A DNA stretch of 64,000 bases from Hoeflea algicola (GTDB taxonomy: Bacteria > Pseudomonadota > Alphaproteobacteria > Rhizobiales > Rhizobiaceae). The translations under genes were made by a program, and so were the position numbers. Where the stretch lies: assembly GCF_026619415.1 (NCBI RefSeq), contig NZ_JAOVZR010000001.1, positions 62,001 through 126,000 on the forward strand, in the 5' to 3' direction. Under the pieces are notes generated by a model, which was given only the letters and a program-made list of their open reading frames with translations, made no database searches and was not told the origin of the DNA. Shown here in pieces: positions 1 to 9,018 of this stretch. Numbering within the stretch: position 1 is the stretch's first letter; each line of letters starts with the position of its first letter.

Positions 1-89
1 GTTTCTCCGGCGAGATAGTAGCCCAGTGTCTCAAGATCACGGCAGAGCTTGCGCACTGGCTCGCCTGAGAATTTCCTTTTCAGAAACAT
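1..89 (-). CDS. Truncated unknown protein, N-terminus only
   Basis: The first 29 codons of a minus-strand gene that runs off the left edge. An ATG at 89 is preceded by a strong Shine-Dalgarno AAGGAG about 7 bases upstream. The visible peptide begins MFLKRKFSGEPVRKLCRD, is basic, and has no stop before the edge. Too little remains to assign a family. It is divergent from the asparaginase gene, with about 267 bp between the two starts that must hold both promoters. Confidence 0.5.
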   Translation of the reverse strand, partial: MFLKRKFSGEPVRKLCRDLETLGYYLAGE

Positions 90-356
90 CTGCTTCTCCT
101 TTCATCCAATTCAACAGGCCGCGGCGCGCCAAAGGCGAAGCCCGGGCACCTGCTGAGAACTGCCGGGAAGTCCGCCCGCGGCATCACGATCGGCCCGCTT
201 GTCGGGTCTCCCTTGTCAAGGATAAGCGGCGTCTGACGGGTGTGGATGAAACCGGCCCGCACCGGTTGCGCAGATTCCGAGTTTCTGCGATCACTCTCTC
301 AATCAAGCGATCGCGCTTACGGTCGCCCCATCACAGCCGCGCCAGGAAGTCTCGCC

Positions 357-1361
357 ATGCAAAATCCCGTTCTTGTTGAAGTTACCCGTGGCCAGATGGT
401 GGAAAGCCGTCACCGCGGCATGGTGTCGGTCGTCGACAGTGATGGCGCCACGGTGATGGCGCTTGGCGATGTCGAAAGCCCGGTATTTCCCCGCTCGGCG
501 GTCAAGTCGATGCAGGCGTTGCTGCTGGTCGAATCCGGCGCGGCGGACGCCTATGGCTTTGGCGACAAGGAACTCGCACTTGCCTGTTCATCGCATTCCG
601 GCGAACCGGAACACATCGCGCTTGCCGGCCAGATGGTGGCGCGCGCAGGCCTGTCGGAGGCCGATTTTGAATGCGGGTCACACTGGAGCTTCGAGCCCAA
701 GGTATTGATCGACCAGGTTCGCGCCGGTCCCAAGCCAAATCAGCTCGGCAACAATTGCTCGGGCAAGCACGCCGGTTTCCTGTGCCTGTCCTGCCACGCC
801 GGCGTCGATCACCACGGCTATGTCGGCTATGATCATTTCGTCCAGTCGTCGATCCGCGATGTCATGGCCGATCTCACCGGCACACCGTTGGGCCATGACA
901 ATTGCGGCACGGATGGCTGCTCGATCCCCACCTATGCGTCCCCGCTTGCCAGCATTGCCCATGGCTTTGCCCGCATGGTCTCGGGCACGGGTCTCGGCCC
1001 CGAACGTGCCAAGGCCGCCAAACGTCTGATGGCGTCCTGCATGGCCGAACCGTTTTATGTCGCGGGCACCGGGCGCGCCTGCACCGAGCTGATGCAAATG
1101 GCGCCGGGTCGGATCTTTGCCAAGACCGGTGCCGAAGGCGTGTTCTGCGCGACGCTTCCGGAGAAGGGCTATGGAATCGCGCTCAAATGCGAGGATGGCG
1201 CCACCCGCGGTGCCGAAGCCATGATCGGCGCGGTGCTGGCCAAACTGTTTGCCGATGATGAAGAGTTGTCATCCAGGCTTGCCGATTGGTCGCGCAAGAC
1301 GATGAAAAACTGGAACGGCATCGAAGTAGGCCACATCCGCCCGGCAGGCGACCTGGCCTGA
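357..1361 (+). CDS. L-asparaginase II, rhizobial type
   Basis: A 334-residue member of the Asparaginase_II family (the thermolabile Rhizobium etli type, unrelated in fold to E. coli AnsA/AnsB), which hydrolyses L-asparagine to aspartate and ammonia. It carries the serine-beta-lactamase-like S-x-x-K at residues 47-50 (SAVK), a cysteine-containing NNCSGKHAGF motif, DGCSIPTY, and a late AKTG lysine motif, which match the known catalytic and metal-binding positions of the family. There is no signal peptide, so the enzyme is cytosolic. An in-frame codon at 240 would add 39 residues unlike the family, so I chose the ATG at 357, whose product starts MQNPVLVEV as relatives do. The next gene lies about 70-120 bp downstream on the same strand. 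Confidence 0.9.
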   Translation: MQNPVLVEVTRGQMVESRHRGMVSVVDSDGATVMALGDVESPVFPRSAVKSMQALLLVESGAADAYGFGDKELALACSSHSGEPEHIALAGQMVARAGLSEADFECGSHWSFEPKVLIDQVRAGPKPNQLGNNCSGKHAGFLCLSCHAGVDHHGYVGYDHFVQSSIRDVMADLTGTPLGHDNCGTDGCSIPTYASPLASIAHGFARMVSGTGLGPERAKAAKRLMASCMAEPFYVAGTGRACTELMQMAPGRIFAKTGAEGVFCATLPEKGYGIALKCEDGATRGAEAMIGAVLAKLFADDEELSSRLADWSRKTMKNWNGIEVGHIRPAGDLA

Positions 1362-1479
1362 TCCGGTTGCTCCAGGCAAGGGGCGGCGTGCCGCTTGGCC
1401 TTGAACCATTGGTGCGCGGCCTCTATGTCGGGTGACTGGCTCGTTGCGAGCCCCGTGCATTCCGACCCTGGAGTTCTCC

Positions 1480-3573
1480 TTGTCCGTATTCAAGAATCTG
1501 CCTGCAGCCCCGGTTGCTGAAAAGCGCCCGGTCACCGATACCCGTCATGGCGTCACCCGTAGCGACGACTATGCCTGGATGCGCGATGACAACTGGCAGG
1601 TCATGTTCAAGGACCCGTCTTTGCTCGATCCGGCGATACGGACTCATCTGGAAGCCGAAAATGCCTATAACCAGGCAGCCATGGCCGACACCGAGGCCTT
1701 GCAGAAGACCCTGTTTGCCGAAATGCGCGGCCGCATCAAGGAAGATGACAGTTCGGTGCCCGCACCCGATGGGCCATGGCTTTACGGCGTCCGCTTCATC
1801 ACCGGCGGTGAGCAACCCAAATATTTTCGCATCCCCCGCGATGGCGGCGACGAACAGATCATGCTCGATGGCGATCTGGAGGCCAAGGACAAGGCCTATT
1901 TCCGGCTGGCCGGCACCGGCCACGCGCCCGATCACGCTGCAATGATCTGGGGCTATGACGACAAGGGCTCGGAATTCTACACCCTCAAGGTGCGTGATCT
2001 GAAAACCGGCGAGGACCATCCCGATCTGGTCGAAAACACCGGCGGTGGCGGCGCCTGGAATGCATCGAGCAATGGTTTCTTCTACACCGCCGTTGATGAC
2101 AACCACCGCCCCAACAAGATCTTTCACCACCGCCTGGGAACTGCCCAGTCGGAAGACGTACTGATCCACGAGGAAACCGATTCCGGGTTCTTCATGGGCG
2201 TTTCCGGCTCGCGGCTCGATGATTTCGTCTTCATCGACATCAATGATCACGAGACCTCGGAATGCTGGGTGATGCCGGCTGGCGACCCGACCGCAAAACC
2301 GAAACTGGTGGCCGAACGGCAAACCGGCGTTGAATATTCGCTCAGCGAAGGCGGCGACGTGTTCTTCATCCTCACCAATGCCGACGGCGCCAAGGATTTC
2401 AAGATCATGGCCGCGCCGGTGGAGGCGCCGGAGCAGGCCAACTGGCGCGAAGTGGTGCCGCACAAGCCGGGCCGGCTGATCCTCTCGGTCAGCGCCTACC
2501 GCAATCATCTGGTCTGGATGGAGCGCGAAAACGGGCTGCCGCGCATTGTCATTCAGGATCGCACAACCGGTCAGGAGCACGCCATTGCGTTTGACGAGGA
2601 GGCCTATTCGCTCGGCTTTCACGGCGCCATGGAATACGACACCGAGGTGGTGCGCTTCAGCTATTCCTCGATGACCACGCCGTCCGAACTTTACGATTAC
2701 AACATGACCACGCGCGAGCGCACATTGCTCAAGCGCGATGAAGTTCCCTCGGGCCACAATCCGGACGATTACATCACCCGCCGCATCATGGCGCCCTCGT
2801 TGGGCGGGGCCGAGGTGCCGGTGACGCTGCTCTACCGCCGCGACACGCCGCTTGATGGCACCGCACCTTGCCTGCTCTATGGCTATGGGTCCTACGGCAT
2901 TGCCATTCCCGCGAGCTTCAACACCAATTGTCTGTCGCTGGTCGATCGCGGCTTTGTCTATGCCATTGCCCATATCAGGGGCGGCAAGGAAAAGGGCTTT
3001 GGCTGGTATGAAGAGGGCAAGCGCGAAAAGAAGGCCAATACCTTCCACGATTTCATCGCCGCCGCCCGCTGCCTGGTCGGCGAAGGCTTCACATCACACG
3101 ACCGTATCGTTGCCCAGGGCGGTTCCGCCGGCGGCATGCTGATGGGGGCGGTTGCCAACATGGCGCCCGAAGCGTTTGGTGCGATCATCGCCGCGGTACC
3201 GTTTGTCGATGTGCTCAACACCATGCTCGACGACACTCTACCGCTGACCCCGCCCGAATGGCCCGAATGGGGCAATCCGATCCTCTCGCATGAGGATTAC
3301 AAGGTGATCGCCAGCTATTCGCCCTATGACAATGTCACGGCGCAAGCCTATCCGCCGATCCTTGCCGTGGCAGGCCTTACCGATCCGCGCGTGACCTACT
3401 GGGAACCCGCCAAATGGGTTGCCCGATTGCGTGAGATGTCGACCAGCAAGGCGCCGGTGCTGTTCAAGGTCAACCTGGCCGCCGGCCACGCCGGCGCCTC
3501 GGGCCGGTTTCAGCGGCTCGAGGAAATCGCCTTTGAATATGCATTCGCGCTCAAGGTGGTGGGCAAGGCGTGA
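1480..3573 (+). CDS. ptrB: Oligopeptidase B / prolyl oligopeptidase family (S9A)
   Basis: A serine peptidase of family S9A, about 697 residues, which cleaves short peptides after basic residues if it is a true oligopeptidase B. The N-terminus has the family's R-x-D-DYAWMRDD propeller entry. The C-terminal alpha/beta-hydrolase domain shows the nucleophile motif QGGSAGG near residue 550, the acidic residue in TDPRV near 634, and the histidine in AGHAG near 670. The start is uncertain: a TTG at 1480 follows GGAG at good spacing and gives MSVFKNLPAAP, as in relatives; an ATG at 1432 would add 16 residues. There is no signal peptide, so it is cytosolic. Confidence 0.88.
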   Translation: MSVFKNLPAAPVAEKRPVTDTRHGVTRSDDYAWMRDDNWQVMFKDPSLLDPAIRTHLEAENAYNQAAMADTEALQKTLFAEMRGRIKEDDSSVPAPDGPWLYGVRFITGGEQPKYFRIPRDGGDEQIMLDGDLEAKDKAYFRLAGTGHAPDHAAMIWGYDDKGSEFYTLKVRDLKTGEDHPDLVENTGGGGAWNASSNGFFYTAVDDNHRPNKIFHHRLGTAQSEDVLIHEETDSGFFMGVSGSRLDDFVFIDINDHETSECWVMPAGDPTAKPKLVAERQTGVEYSLSEGGDVFFILTNADGAKDFKIMAAPVEAPEQANWREVVPHKPGRLILSVSAYRNHLVWMERENGLPRIVIQDRTTGQEHAIAFDEEAYSLGFHGAMEYDTEVVRFSYSSMTTPSELYDYNMTTRERTLLKRDEVPSGHNPDDYITRRIMAPSLGGAEVPVTLLYRRDTPLDGTAPCLLYGYGSYGIAIPASFNTNCLSLVDRGFVYAIAHIRGGKEKGFGWYEEGKREKKANTFHDFIAAARCLVGEGFTSHDRIVAQGGSAGGMLMGAVANMAPEAFGAIIAAVPFVDVLNTMLDDTLPLTPPEWPEWGNPILSHEDYKVIASYSPYDNVTAQAYPPILAVAGLTDPRVTYWEPAKWVARLREMSTSKAPVLFKVNLAAGHAGASGRFQRLEEIAFEYAFALKVVGKA

Positions 3574-3716
3574 ACCGCGATCACCCTCGGTGAAACTGCC
3601 CCGGAACTGGACAAAATCGACGATCGTTAAAATTTGAGCGAAACGATTAAGCGGATGCTTATGGACCTCGGTGTATTTGATCTCCAATGATCTTTTATCC
3701 GAATTGGGGGCCAACC

Positions 3717-4811
3717 ATGGCCAAGTCGATATTGAAGTCGAAATTCAGGGATTTGCTCCGCAAAAAGAATGGCAACTTTGCCATGATGGCGGCGCTCACC
3801 CTTCCAGTCATGTTCATGGCTGGAAGCCTCGCGGTCGACACCACCAACGTGCTGTCGATGAAGACCCGTCTGCAGAACGCGGTCGACAGTGCGGCGCTGG
3901 CCACAGCGACGCGGCTGCTGCAGGAAGATAATCTGACCGCTGTTCAGGCCAAGGAATTTGCCGAAAAGTTCCTTGATGGTCAGATCGAGGAGGATCTGTC
4001 CGCCTTTTCCAACATGTCGGTCAAGCCCACGGTGACCGTGCTTCCTGTAACGATCGACAACGGCGTTGTCTGGAAGGTCTCGATTTCATTGGTAGGAACC
4101 CAATCACTGACGCCGATGGCGCGCATGATGGGCAAGGAGAACCTGTCGGTCAACGTCGTCGGCAAAGCCGAAAGCGGCTCGGCCGGCTCTCAGGGATCGT
4201 TCTCTATGGCCCTGGTTCTTGACCAGTCCGGATCGATGGGTTGGAATTTGGGCGGTCTGATGAAGATCATCGTGCTCAAGACTGCTGTCAACAGTCTGAC
4301 GACACAGTTTGCCACAGCCGACCCGGATAGAAAATATGTGCGGGTAGGGGCTGCAAGCTACAGTTCCTACTTGAAGAGCACCCAAAAATTGAGCTGGAAT
4401 CCCACCAAGCTGAGCGATTTTGCCAATGGGCTGTGGGCCGATGGCGGTACCGATTCGACTGATGCGTTCAGTTGGGCCTATGACAGCGTTACGGCAAACA
4501 AGGAAATCAGGCGGCACGAGAGGAAAAGTGGTCAAGTACCGAAGAAATTTATCGTATTTATGACAGATGGCGATAACAACTACAAATCCGCTGATACATC
4601 TACAATGAAATTGTGCAACGATGCCAAGAATGATGGTGTGGTTATATACAGTGTTGCGTTTGCAGCGCCCAAACGAGGCAAGGAGTTGCTGGAGTATTGC
4701 GCTTCCTCGAGCTCGCATTTCTTCGACGCCAAGAATAGTGCCGAATTGATATCGGCCTTTGAGAATATCGGTCTGCAGACTTCGGAAGTGGTTTCGCGTC
4801 TGACCCAGTAA
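3717..4811 (+). CDS. TadG-like protein with von Willebrand A domain, copy 1
   Basis: A 364-residue protein. Residues about 1-50 are a TadE/TadG-like N-terminus: a basic stretch, then NGNFAMMAALTLPVMFMAG as a single membrane or secretion helix, followed by the AVDTTNVLSMKTRLQNAVD pilin-like segment. A VWA domain from about residue 160 has a complete metal-ion-dependent adhesion site: DQSGSM, the threonine of GGTDSTD, and the aspartate of MTDGDNN. The protein is probably anchored in or exported across the inner membrane and binds a ligand or partner. I chose the ATG at 3717 because GGGGG precedes it and it matches the other copies. No tad pilus machinery is present in this window, so a role in Flp pili is not shown. 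Confidence 0.85.
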   Translation: MAKSILKSKFRDLLRKKNGNFAMMAALTLPVMFMAGSLAVDTTNVLSMKTRLQNAVDSAALATATRLLQEDNLTAVQAKEFAEKFLDGQIEEDLSAFSNMSVKPTVTVLPVTIDNGVVWKVSISLVGTQSLTPMARMMGKENLSVNVVGKAESGSAGSQGSFSMALVLDQSGSMGWNLGGLMKIIVLKTAVNSLTTQFATADPDRKYVRVGAASYSSYLKSTQKLSWNPTKLSDFANGLWADGGTDSTDAFSWAYDSVTANKEIRRHERKSGQVPKKFIVFMTDGDNNYKSADTSTMKLCNDAKNDGVVIYSVAFAAPKRGKELLEYCASSSSHFFDAKNSAELISAFENIGLQTSEVVSRLTQ

Positions 4812-5104
4812 CCCGACTGGGTTGACGTGGCAGAGCCGGTCGCTCGCCCCGCGATTTTCGTATGCTCCGCTATGCCCTCGACCTCCGGATCACTATCGAG
4901 CGTGATCTGAAGGCCGAGGGCATCGTCCGTTTTAGATCGCCCTCACGATCCACTTTCTGCGCCCATGCCGCCTCTGCTTTAACGCTCGCAGATTGCGTCC
5001 CGAAATCGGATAAACGATAAAATGCGAGCAAAGCGATTAAGCCGTTGCTCATGGACCTGAGTGTATCTGGAAAGCAGTCAACTGTAACCGGATTGAGGTC
5101 CACC

Positions 5105-6199
5105 ATGGCCAGGTCAATTGTGAAGTCGAGTTTCAGGAAATTTCTTCGCAACAGGAACGGCAATTTTGCCATGATGGCGGCGATCACGCTTCCGGTTCTG
5201 TTCATGGCTGGAAGCCTCGCGGTCGACACCACCAACGTCATGTCGATGAAGACCCGTCTGCAGGATGCGGTCGACAGCGCCGCGCTGGCCACAGCGACGC
5301 GGCTGCTGCAGGAAAAGGACCTGACCGCGGTTGAGGCCAAGGCCTTTGCCGAAAAGTTCCTTGACGGCCAGATCGAGGAAGATCTGTCTGCCTTTTCCAA
5401 CATGTCGGTCAAACCCATCGTCACCGTGCTTCCGGTAACCTTGAAAAACGGTGTCGTCTGGAAAGTGTCGATATCATTGGTAGGCACCCAGTCGCTGACG
5501 CCGATGGCCCGCATGCTCGGCAAGGACGAGATGTCGGTCAACGTGGTTGGCATGGCCGAAAGCGGCTCCGAATCCTCCAAGGGATCGCTGTCGATGGCTC
5601 TGGTGCTCGATAAATCCGGTTCGATGGGCTGGACCATGGACGGGCTGATCAAGATGACCGTGCTCAAGACCGCCGTCACCGGTCTTCTCACGCAGTTCGA
5701 TCTGGCCGATCCGGACATGAAATTTGTCCGCCTGGGCGGGGTCAGCTACGACACTCAGGTAGACTCGAAGCAGAAGCTCAAATGGGGCACGAAATCTACC
5801 GGAAAATTTGTCGCCAAGCTGAGCGCCGAGGGAGGGACCGACTCGTCGGATGCCTTTGAATGGGCCTATGAACAGGTCACGGACAATAATGAAGACAAGG
5901 AACACCTGAAGGAAAGCGGGCAGGTGCCAACAAAATATATTGTCTTCATGACCGATGGTGACAATAATTACAATTCGGCGGATACATCGACGAAATTGCT
6001 GTGCAACACAGCCAAAAAGAATGGCGTAATTGTCTACACGGTCGCCTTTGCGGCGCCAACACGCGGCAAGGAACTGCTTTCCTACTGCGCCACCTCCAGC
6101 GCGCATTTCTTTGATGCCAAGAACAGCGTCGAATTGGTCGCGGCCTTCAAGAACATCGGTCAGCAGACCTCGGAAGTCGTCTCGCGCCTGACCCAATAG
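5105..6199 (+). CDS. TadG-like protein with von Willebrand A domain, copy 2
   Basis: A 364-residue tandem paralogue of the gene at 3717, with the same order of parts: a basic head, a hydrophobic TadG-type helix (NFAMMAAITLPVLFMAG), the AVDTTNVMSMKTRLQ segment, then a VWA domain. The MIDAS residues are intact (DKSGSM, GGTDSSD, MTDGDNN). It differs from copy 1 mainly on the VWA surface between the MIDAS motifs, for example around residues 215-290, while the N-terminus and the last 40 residues are nearly identical. That pattern suggests that binding specificity varies while export and anchoring are kept. The ATG at 5105 aligns with the start of copy 1. Confidence 0.85.
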   Translation: MARSIVKSSFRKFLRNRNGNFAMMAAITLPVLFMAGSLAVDTTNVMSMKTRLQDAVDSAALATATRLLQEKDLTAVEAKAFAEKFLDGQIEEDLSAFSNMSVKPIVTVLPVTLKNGVVWKVSISLVGTQSLTPMARMLGKDEMSVNVVGMAESGSESSKGSLSMALVLDKSGSMGWTMDGLIKMTVLKTAVTGLLTQFDLADPDMKFVRLGGVSYDTQVDSKQKLKWGTKSTGKFVAKLSAEGGTDSSDAFEWAYEQVTDNNEDKEHLKESGQVPTKYIVFMTDGDNNYNSADTSTKLLCNTAKKNGVIVYTVAFAAPTRGKELLSYCATSSAHFFDAKNSVELVAAFKNIGQQTSEVVSRLTQ

Positions 6200-6810
6200 C
6201 CTGACTGGATTGACATGGCGGGCGAACCTCTCGCCGGCGATTTTGGTATCCTCCGCAATGCGCCCGGCCTCCGGATCTCCATCGAGCGTGATCTGATGGC
6301 CGGGGGCAGCGCCGTTCCAGGCGGCCCACACACGGTCCAATCTCTGCGCCCATGCCAGCCTGTGTATTCGCCCCCGGTGATTGCCGCCGGAAATCGGACA
6401 ATCGTTAAAAGGTGAGTGAAGCAATTACAACGAAGCTCATGGGTCTCGGGGTATTGTTCATCAGTAAATTTCAAACCGGAATTGGGGAACAGCCATGACC
6501 AGGTCGATGATGAAATCGAAATTCTGCGATCTGCTTCGCAAGAAGAATGGCAATTTTGCCATGATAGCTGCGCTCACCCTGCCGGTGATGTTCATGGCTG
6601 GAAGCCTCGCGGTCGATACCACCAATGTGCTGTCGATGAAGACCCGGCTGCAAAACGCCGTCGACAGCGCTGCTCTGGCAACCGCAACTCGGTTGCTGCA
6701 GGAAGAGAACCTGACCCCTGTGCAGGCCAAGGCCTTCGCGGAAAAGTTTCTCGACGGCCAGATCGAGGAGGACATGTCCGTCTTTGCCGGTATGTCGGTA
6801 AAACCGACAG

Positions 6811-8185
6811 GTAATTACCCACCCCCGAATTCGTGATTTCCGGTTCTTCTACCGGCCTATGCCAGGACGGATGCGATGACCTGGAAGGGGTTTGCGCCTT
6901 TGAGGCGGGCGGTGTCGATGGTCGTGCGTACATCCGCCTCGGCTTGGGCGGCCCACATGGCGCGATATCCGTTTGTCACCTTTCGCTGAATGACCCATGG
7001 ACGGAGCTTTCGCTCAGATGTGTTGTTGGTGACATCGACTTCTCCGGGATAGTCGCAAAACGTCAGCAGCTGATCGCGGGCCCGCCCGATCTTGGCCTGG
7101 AGCTTTTGGGCCAGGTCGCACGAAGTCGGGGCGCATAGAAGCCCGGCAAGCTGTTTATCGAATTTGCGCTTCTTGCTTGCGACGGTAGACGCAGCGAATG
7201 TGCTTATGGCTCTGGCGAAATCAAACACACGGCCAAACCAAAGCTGGAAGCGAAGAGGGAGATCATCCTCGCCATGTTCCAGCGCAAAGGCTGTATCACG
7301 CGCCAAATGTGCAAGGCAGGTTTGATGTCGATGGCCGTGAGATTGCTGGGCTGAATACCGATCAGATATCCATACCTCGGGGACATGGCCGCCCATGGTC
7401 TCGTGAACGACCCGTGCTGCACGGGAGTAATCGGGCTGGTGGACAACAGCATCCTTGCAATGAAAAACCCAGTGTTGGGCATTTGTGCCCTCGATACGCA
7501 CACCGGTTTCGTCGCTGGCGACAACGCGGGCGGCTCGAAGGCTGGCCTTGGCGGCCTGTGCTGTGGCCTGGAAGCTCGGACGGGAGCGGGAAAACATGTT
7601 CATGATCGCGCCCTCGCTCACATTAAGGCCGAAGATATCCATGAACACACCGCTCAGGCGTTCGTAAGACAATGCATGGAAACTCTTGAGGTAGATCGCC
7701 AGCGCGTGAATGCCTGGCCCGAACGGCGTTGCGGTTGCCACGGCAGGTGCGGTGGCTTTTGTTGTCGTGCCGCATTGCGGGCAATGACAGGAAAAACGCC
7801 GATGCCGGGTGACATGAGGACGGATCGCAGGAATATCGATCTCGTCATAGGCCCCGGCCAGCACCATCGTATCATCACCGGAAAACGCATGGCCGCATCT
7901 CTTGCAGGCGGTCGGTTCATGATCGCGAAACATGTCGGCAAAATCCGCCAGCACCCTATTGTGGGGTTCATGCCCGGGCTTGGCTCCACCCGGTCGTGAG
8001 TTGACGCGTTTCTCTTTCTTGTCCGTCGAGGGCGGCTTGGAAGACGTCCGAGAATCCTTGGAAGGCCGTTGGAGCCGAAGCACCATCTCGATCAATTCGT
8101 CCTTGCTCAGCTGCTGCAAATCAGTCCGATCCATATCATCATGGATTCAGACATTGTGGTGCATGGCAAGGGGGTGGGTAATTAC
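6811..8185 (-). mobile_element. IS66-family element, single-gene (ISBst12-like) type
   Basis: An element of 1375 bp bounded by perfect 16-bp inverted repeats, GTAATTACCCACCCCC at the left end and its reverse complement at the right. It is flanked by the 8-bp direct repeat ACCGACAG at 6803-6810 and 8186-8193. IS66 elements make 8-bp duplications and begin with GTAA. There is one transposase gene and no tnpA or tnpB, as in the ISBst12 subgroup. The element lies opposite to the gene it interrupts. All ends and the transposase appear intact, so it may still be active. Confidence 0.92.
6857..8134 (-). CDS. IS66-family transposase (TnpC type)
   Basis: A 425-residue DDE transposase. It begins with the IS66 leucine-rich N-terminal helix (LSKDELIEMVLRLQ), followed by a basic segment rich in Pro and Lys (SSKPPSTDKKEKR), a zinc-binding module (CKRCGH and later CHCPQCG), and the catalytic core with ASDETGVR, the second acidic motif at WISDRYS, and the final glutamate in NNTSERKLRP. 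It is the only gene of the element and reads against the interrupted VWA gene. Length and motifs look complete, so I expect a functional protein. Confidence 0.93.
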   Translation of the reverse strand: MDRTDLQQLSKDELIEMVLRLQRPSKDSRTSSKPPSTDKKEKRVNSRPGGAKPGHEPHNRVLADFADMFRDHEPTACKRCGHAFSGDDTMVLAGAYDEIDIPAIRPHVTRHRRFSCHCPQCGTTTKATAPAVATATPFGPGIHALAIYLKSFHALSYERLSGVFMDIFGLNVSEGAIMNMFSRSRPSFQATAQAAKASLRAARVVASDETGVRIEGTNAQHWVFHCKDAVVHQPDYSRAARVVHETMGGHVPEVWISDRYSAQQSHGHRHQTCLAHLARDTAFALEHGEDDLPLRFQLWFGRVFDFARAISTFAASTVASKKRKFDKQLAGLLCAPTSCDLAQKLQAKIGRARDQLLTFCDYPGEVDVTNNTSERKLRPWVIQRKVTNGYRAMWAAQAEADVRTTIDTARLKGANPFQVIASVLA

Positions 8186-9018
8186 ACCGACAGTAACCGT
8201 GCTTCCGGTGACGGTGAACAATGGTATCGTCTGGAAAGTCTCGATCTCCATGGTCGGCACCCAGACGCTGACGCCGATGGCGCGGATGCTCGGCAAAACG
8301 GAGCAGGCGGTCAATGTCGTCGGCAAGGCGGAAAGCGGCCAGGCTGGCTCCCAGGGCTCGTTCTCGATGGCGCTGGTTCTTGACCAGTCCGGATCAATGG
8401 GCTGGACACTGGGCGGCGTGCAGAAGATCAGCGTGCTCAAAAGCGCGGTTCGCGGCCTCGTCGATCAGATCAAGGCCGCAGACCCGAAGCGGAAGTATAC
8501 CCGGATCGGCGGTGCCAGCTATGCCTCCTCCCTCAAGGGAAAACAGAAACTGAACTGGAACCCCAACAAGCTCATGGGCTTCGTCAATGGTGTCACGGCC
8601 GATGGCGGAACCGATTCAACCGACGCCTTCAACTGGGCATTTCAAAGCGTGACAGCGCTGAGCGAAGACCAATTGCATGAACAGATGAGCGGCCAGACTC
8701 CGACGAAATTCATCGTCTTCATGACCGATGGCGATAACAACTACACCTCGGCCGACACCTCGACCATGAAACTGTGCGATGCCGCCAAACAGAAGGGCGT
8801 CGAGATCTACAGCGTTGCCTTTGCCGCGCCCACCCGTGGCAAGGCCCTGTTGTCCTATTGCGCCTCATCGAGCGACAAGTTTTTCGACGCGCAGAACAGT
8901 TCCGATCTGATCTCGGCCTTCGAAAACATCGGTCAGCAAACCGCGGAAGTCGTCTCGCGCCTGACCCAATAGGGCCTGCCAGGCGATCGCCAGATCACCC
9001 GACCACTACCCGCCCGCG

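Larger units (their letters stand above)
3600..8972 (+). repeat. Three tandem copies of a VWA-gene unit
   Basis: Three consecutive transcription units share coding sequence and about 115 bp of upstream sequence (about 3600-3716, 4990-5104 and 6375-6494). Each upstream block has a GG(A)AxxxGGAxAA element, a TTAAAA- or ATAAAA-like stretch, a GCTxATGG element, and an RBS just before the ATG. The spacers after the first two genes are also alike (both contain CTCCGGATC followed by ATCGAGCGTGATCTG). The duplicated unit is therefore about 1.38 kb, including promoter and 3' flank. The copies have drifted in sequence, so the duplications are not very recent. After removal of the insertion element in the third copy, all three genes encode exactly 364 residues. 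Confidence 0.85.
6495..8972 (+). pseudogene. TadG-like VWA gene, copy 3, split by an IS66-family insertion
   Basis: The 5' part (6495-6810) encodes the TadG-like helix and linker. The 3' part (8194-8972) encodes the VWA domain with DQSGSM, GGTDSTD and MTDGDNN intact. An insertion element occupies 6811-8185, followed by the second copy of an 8-bp target duplication. Joining 6495-6810 to 8194-8972 gives 1095 bp and an uninterrupted frame of exactly 364 residues, the same length as copies 1 and 2. No other disabling mutation was seen, so the insertion is recent. As it stands, the first part would make about 105 native residues plus a short tail read from the element. Confidence 0.9.

Noticed and set aside
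1423..3048. 541-codon minus-strand frame opposite the oligopeptidase gene
   Set aside because: It is the antisense shadow of a well-supported peptidase; the product is rich in His, Gly and Ala with no domain.
3717..8972. A complete tad (Flp pilus) locus
   Set aside because: Only TadG-like proteins are present; there is no prepilin, secretin, ATPase or prepilin peptidase gene nearby.
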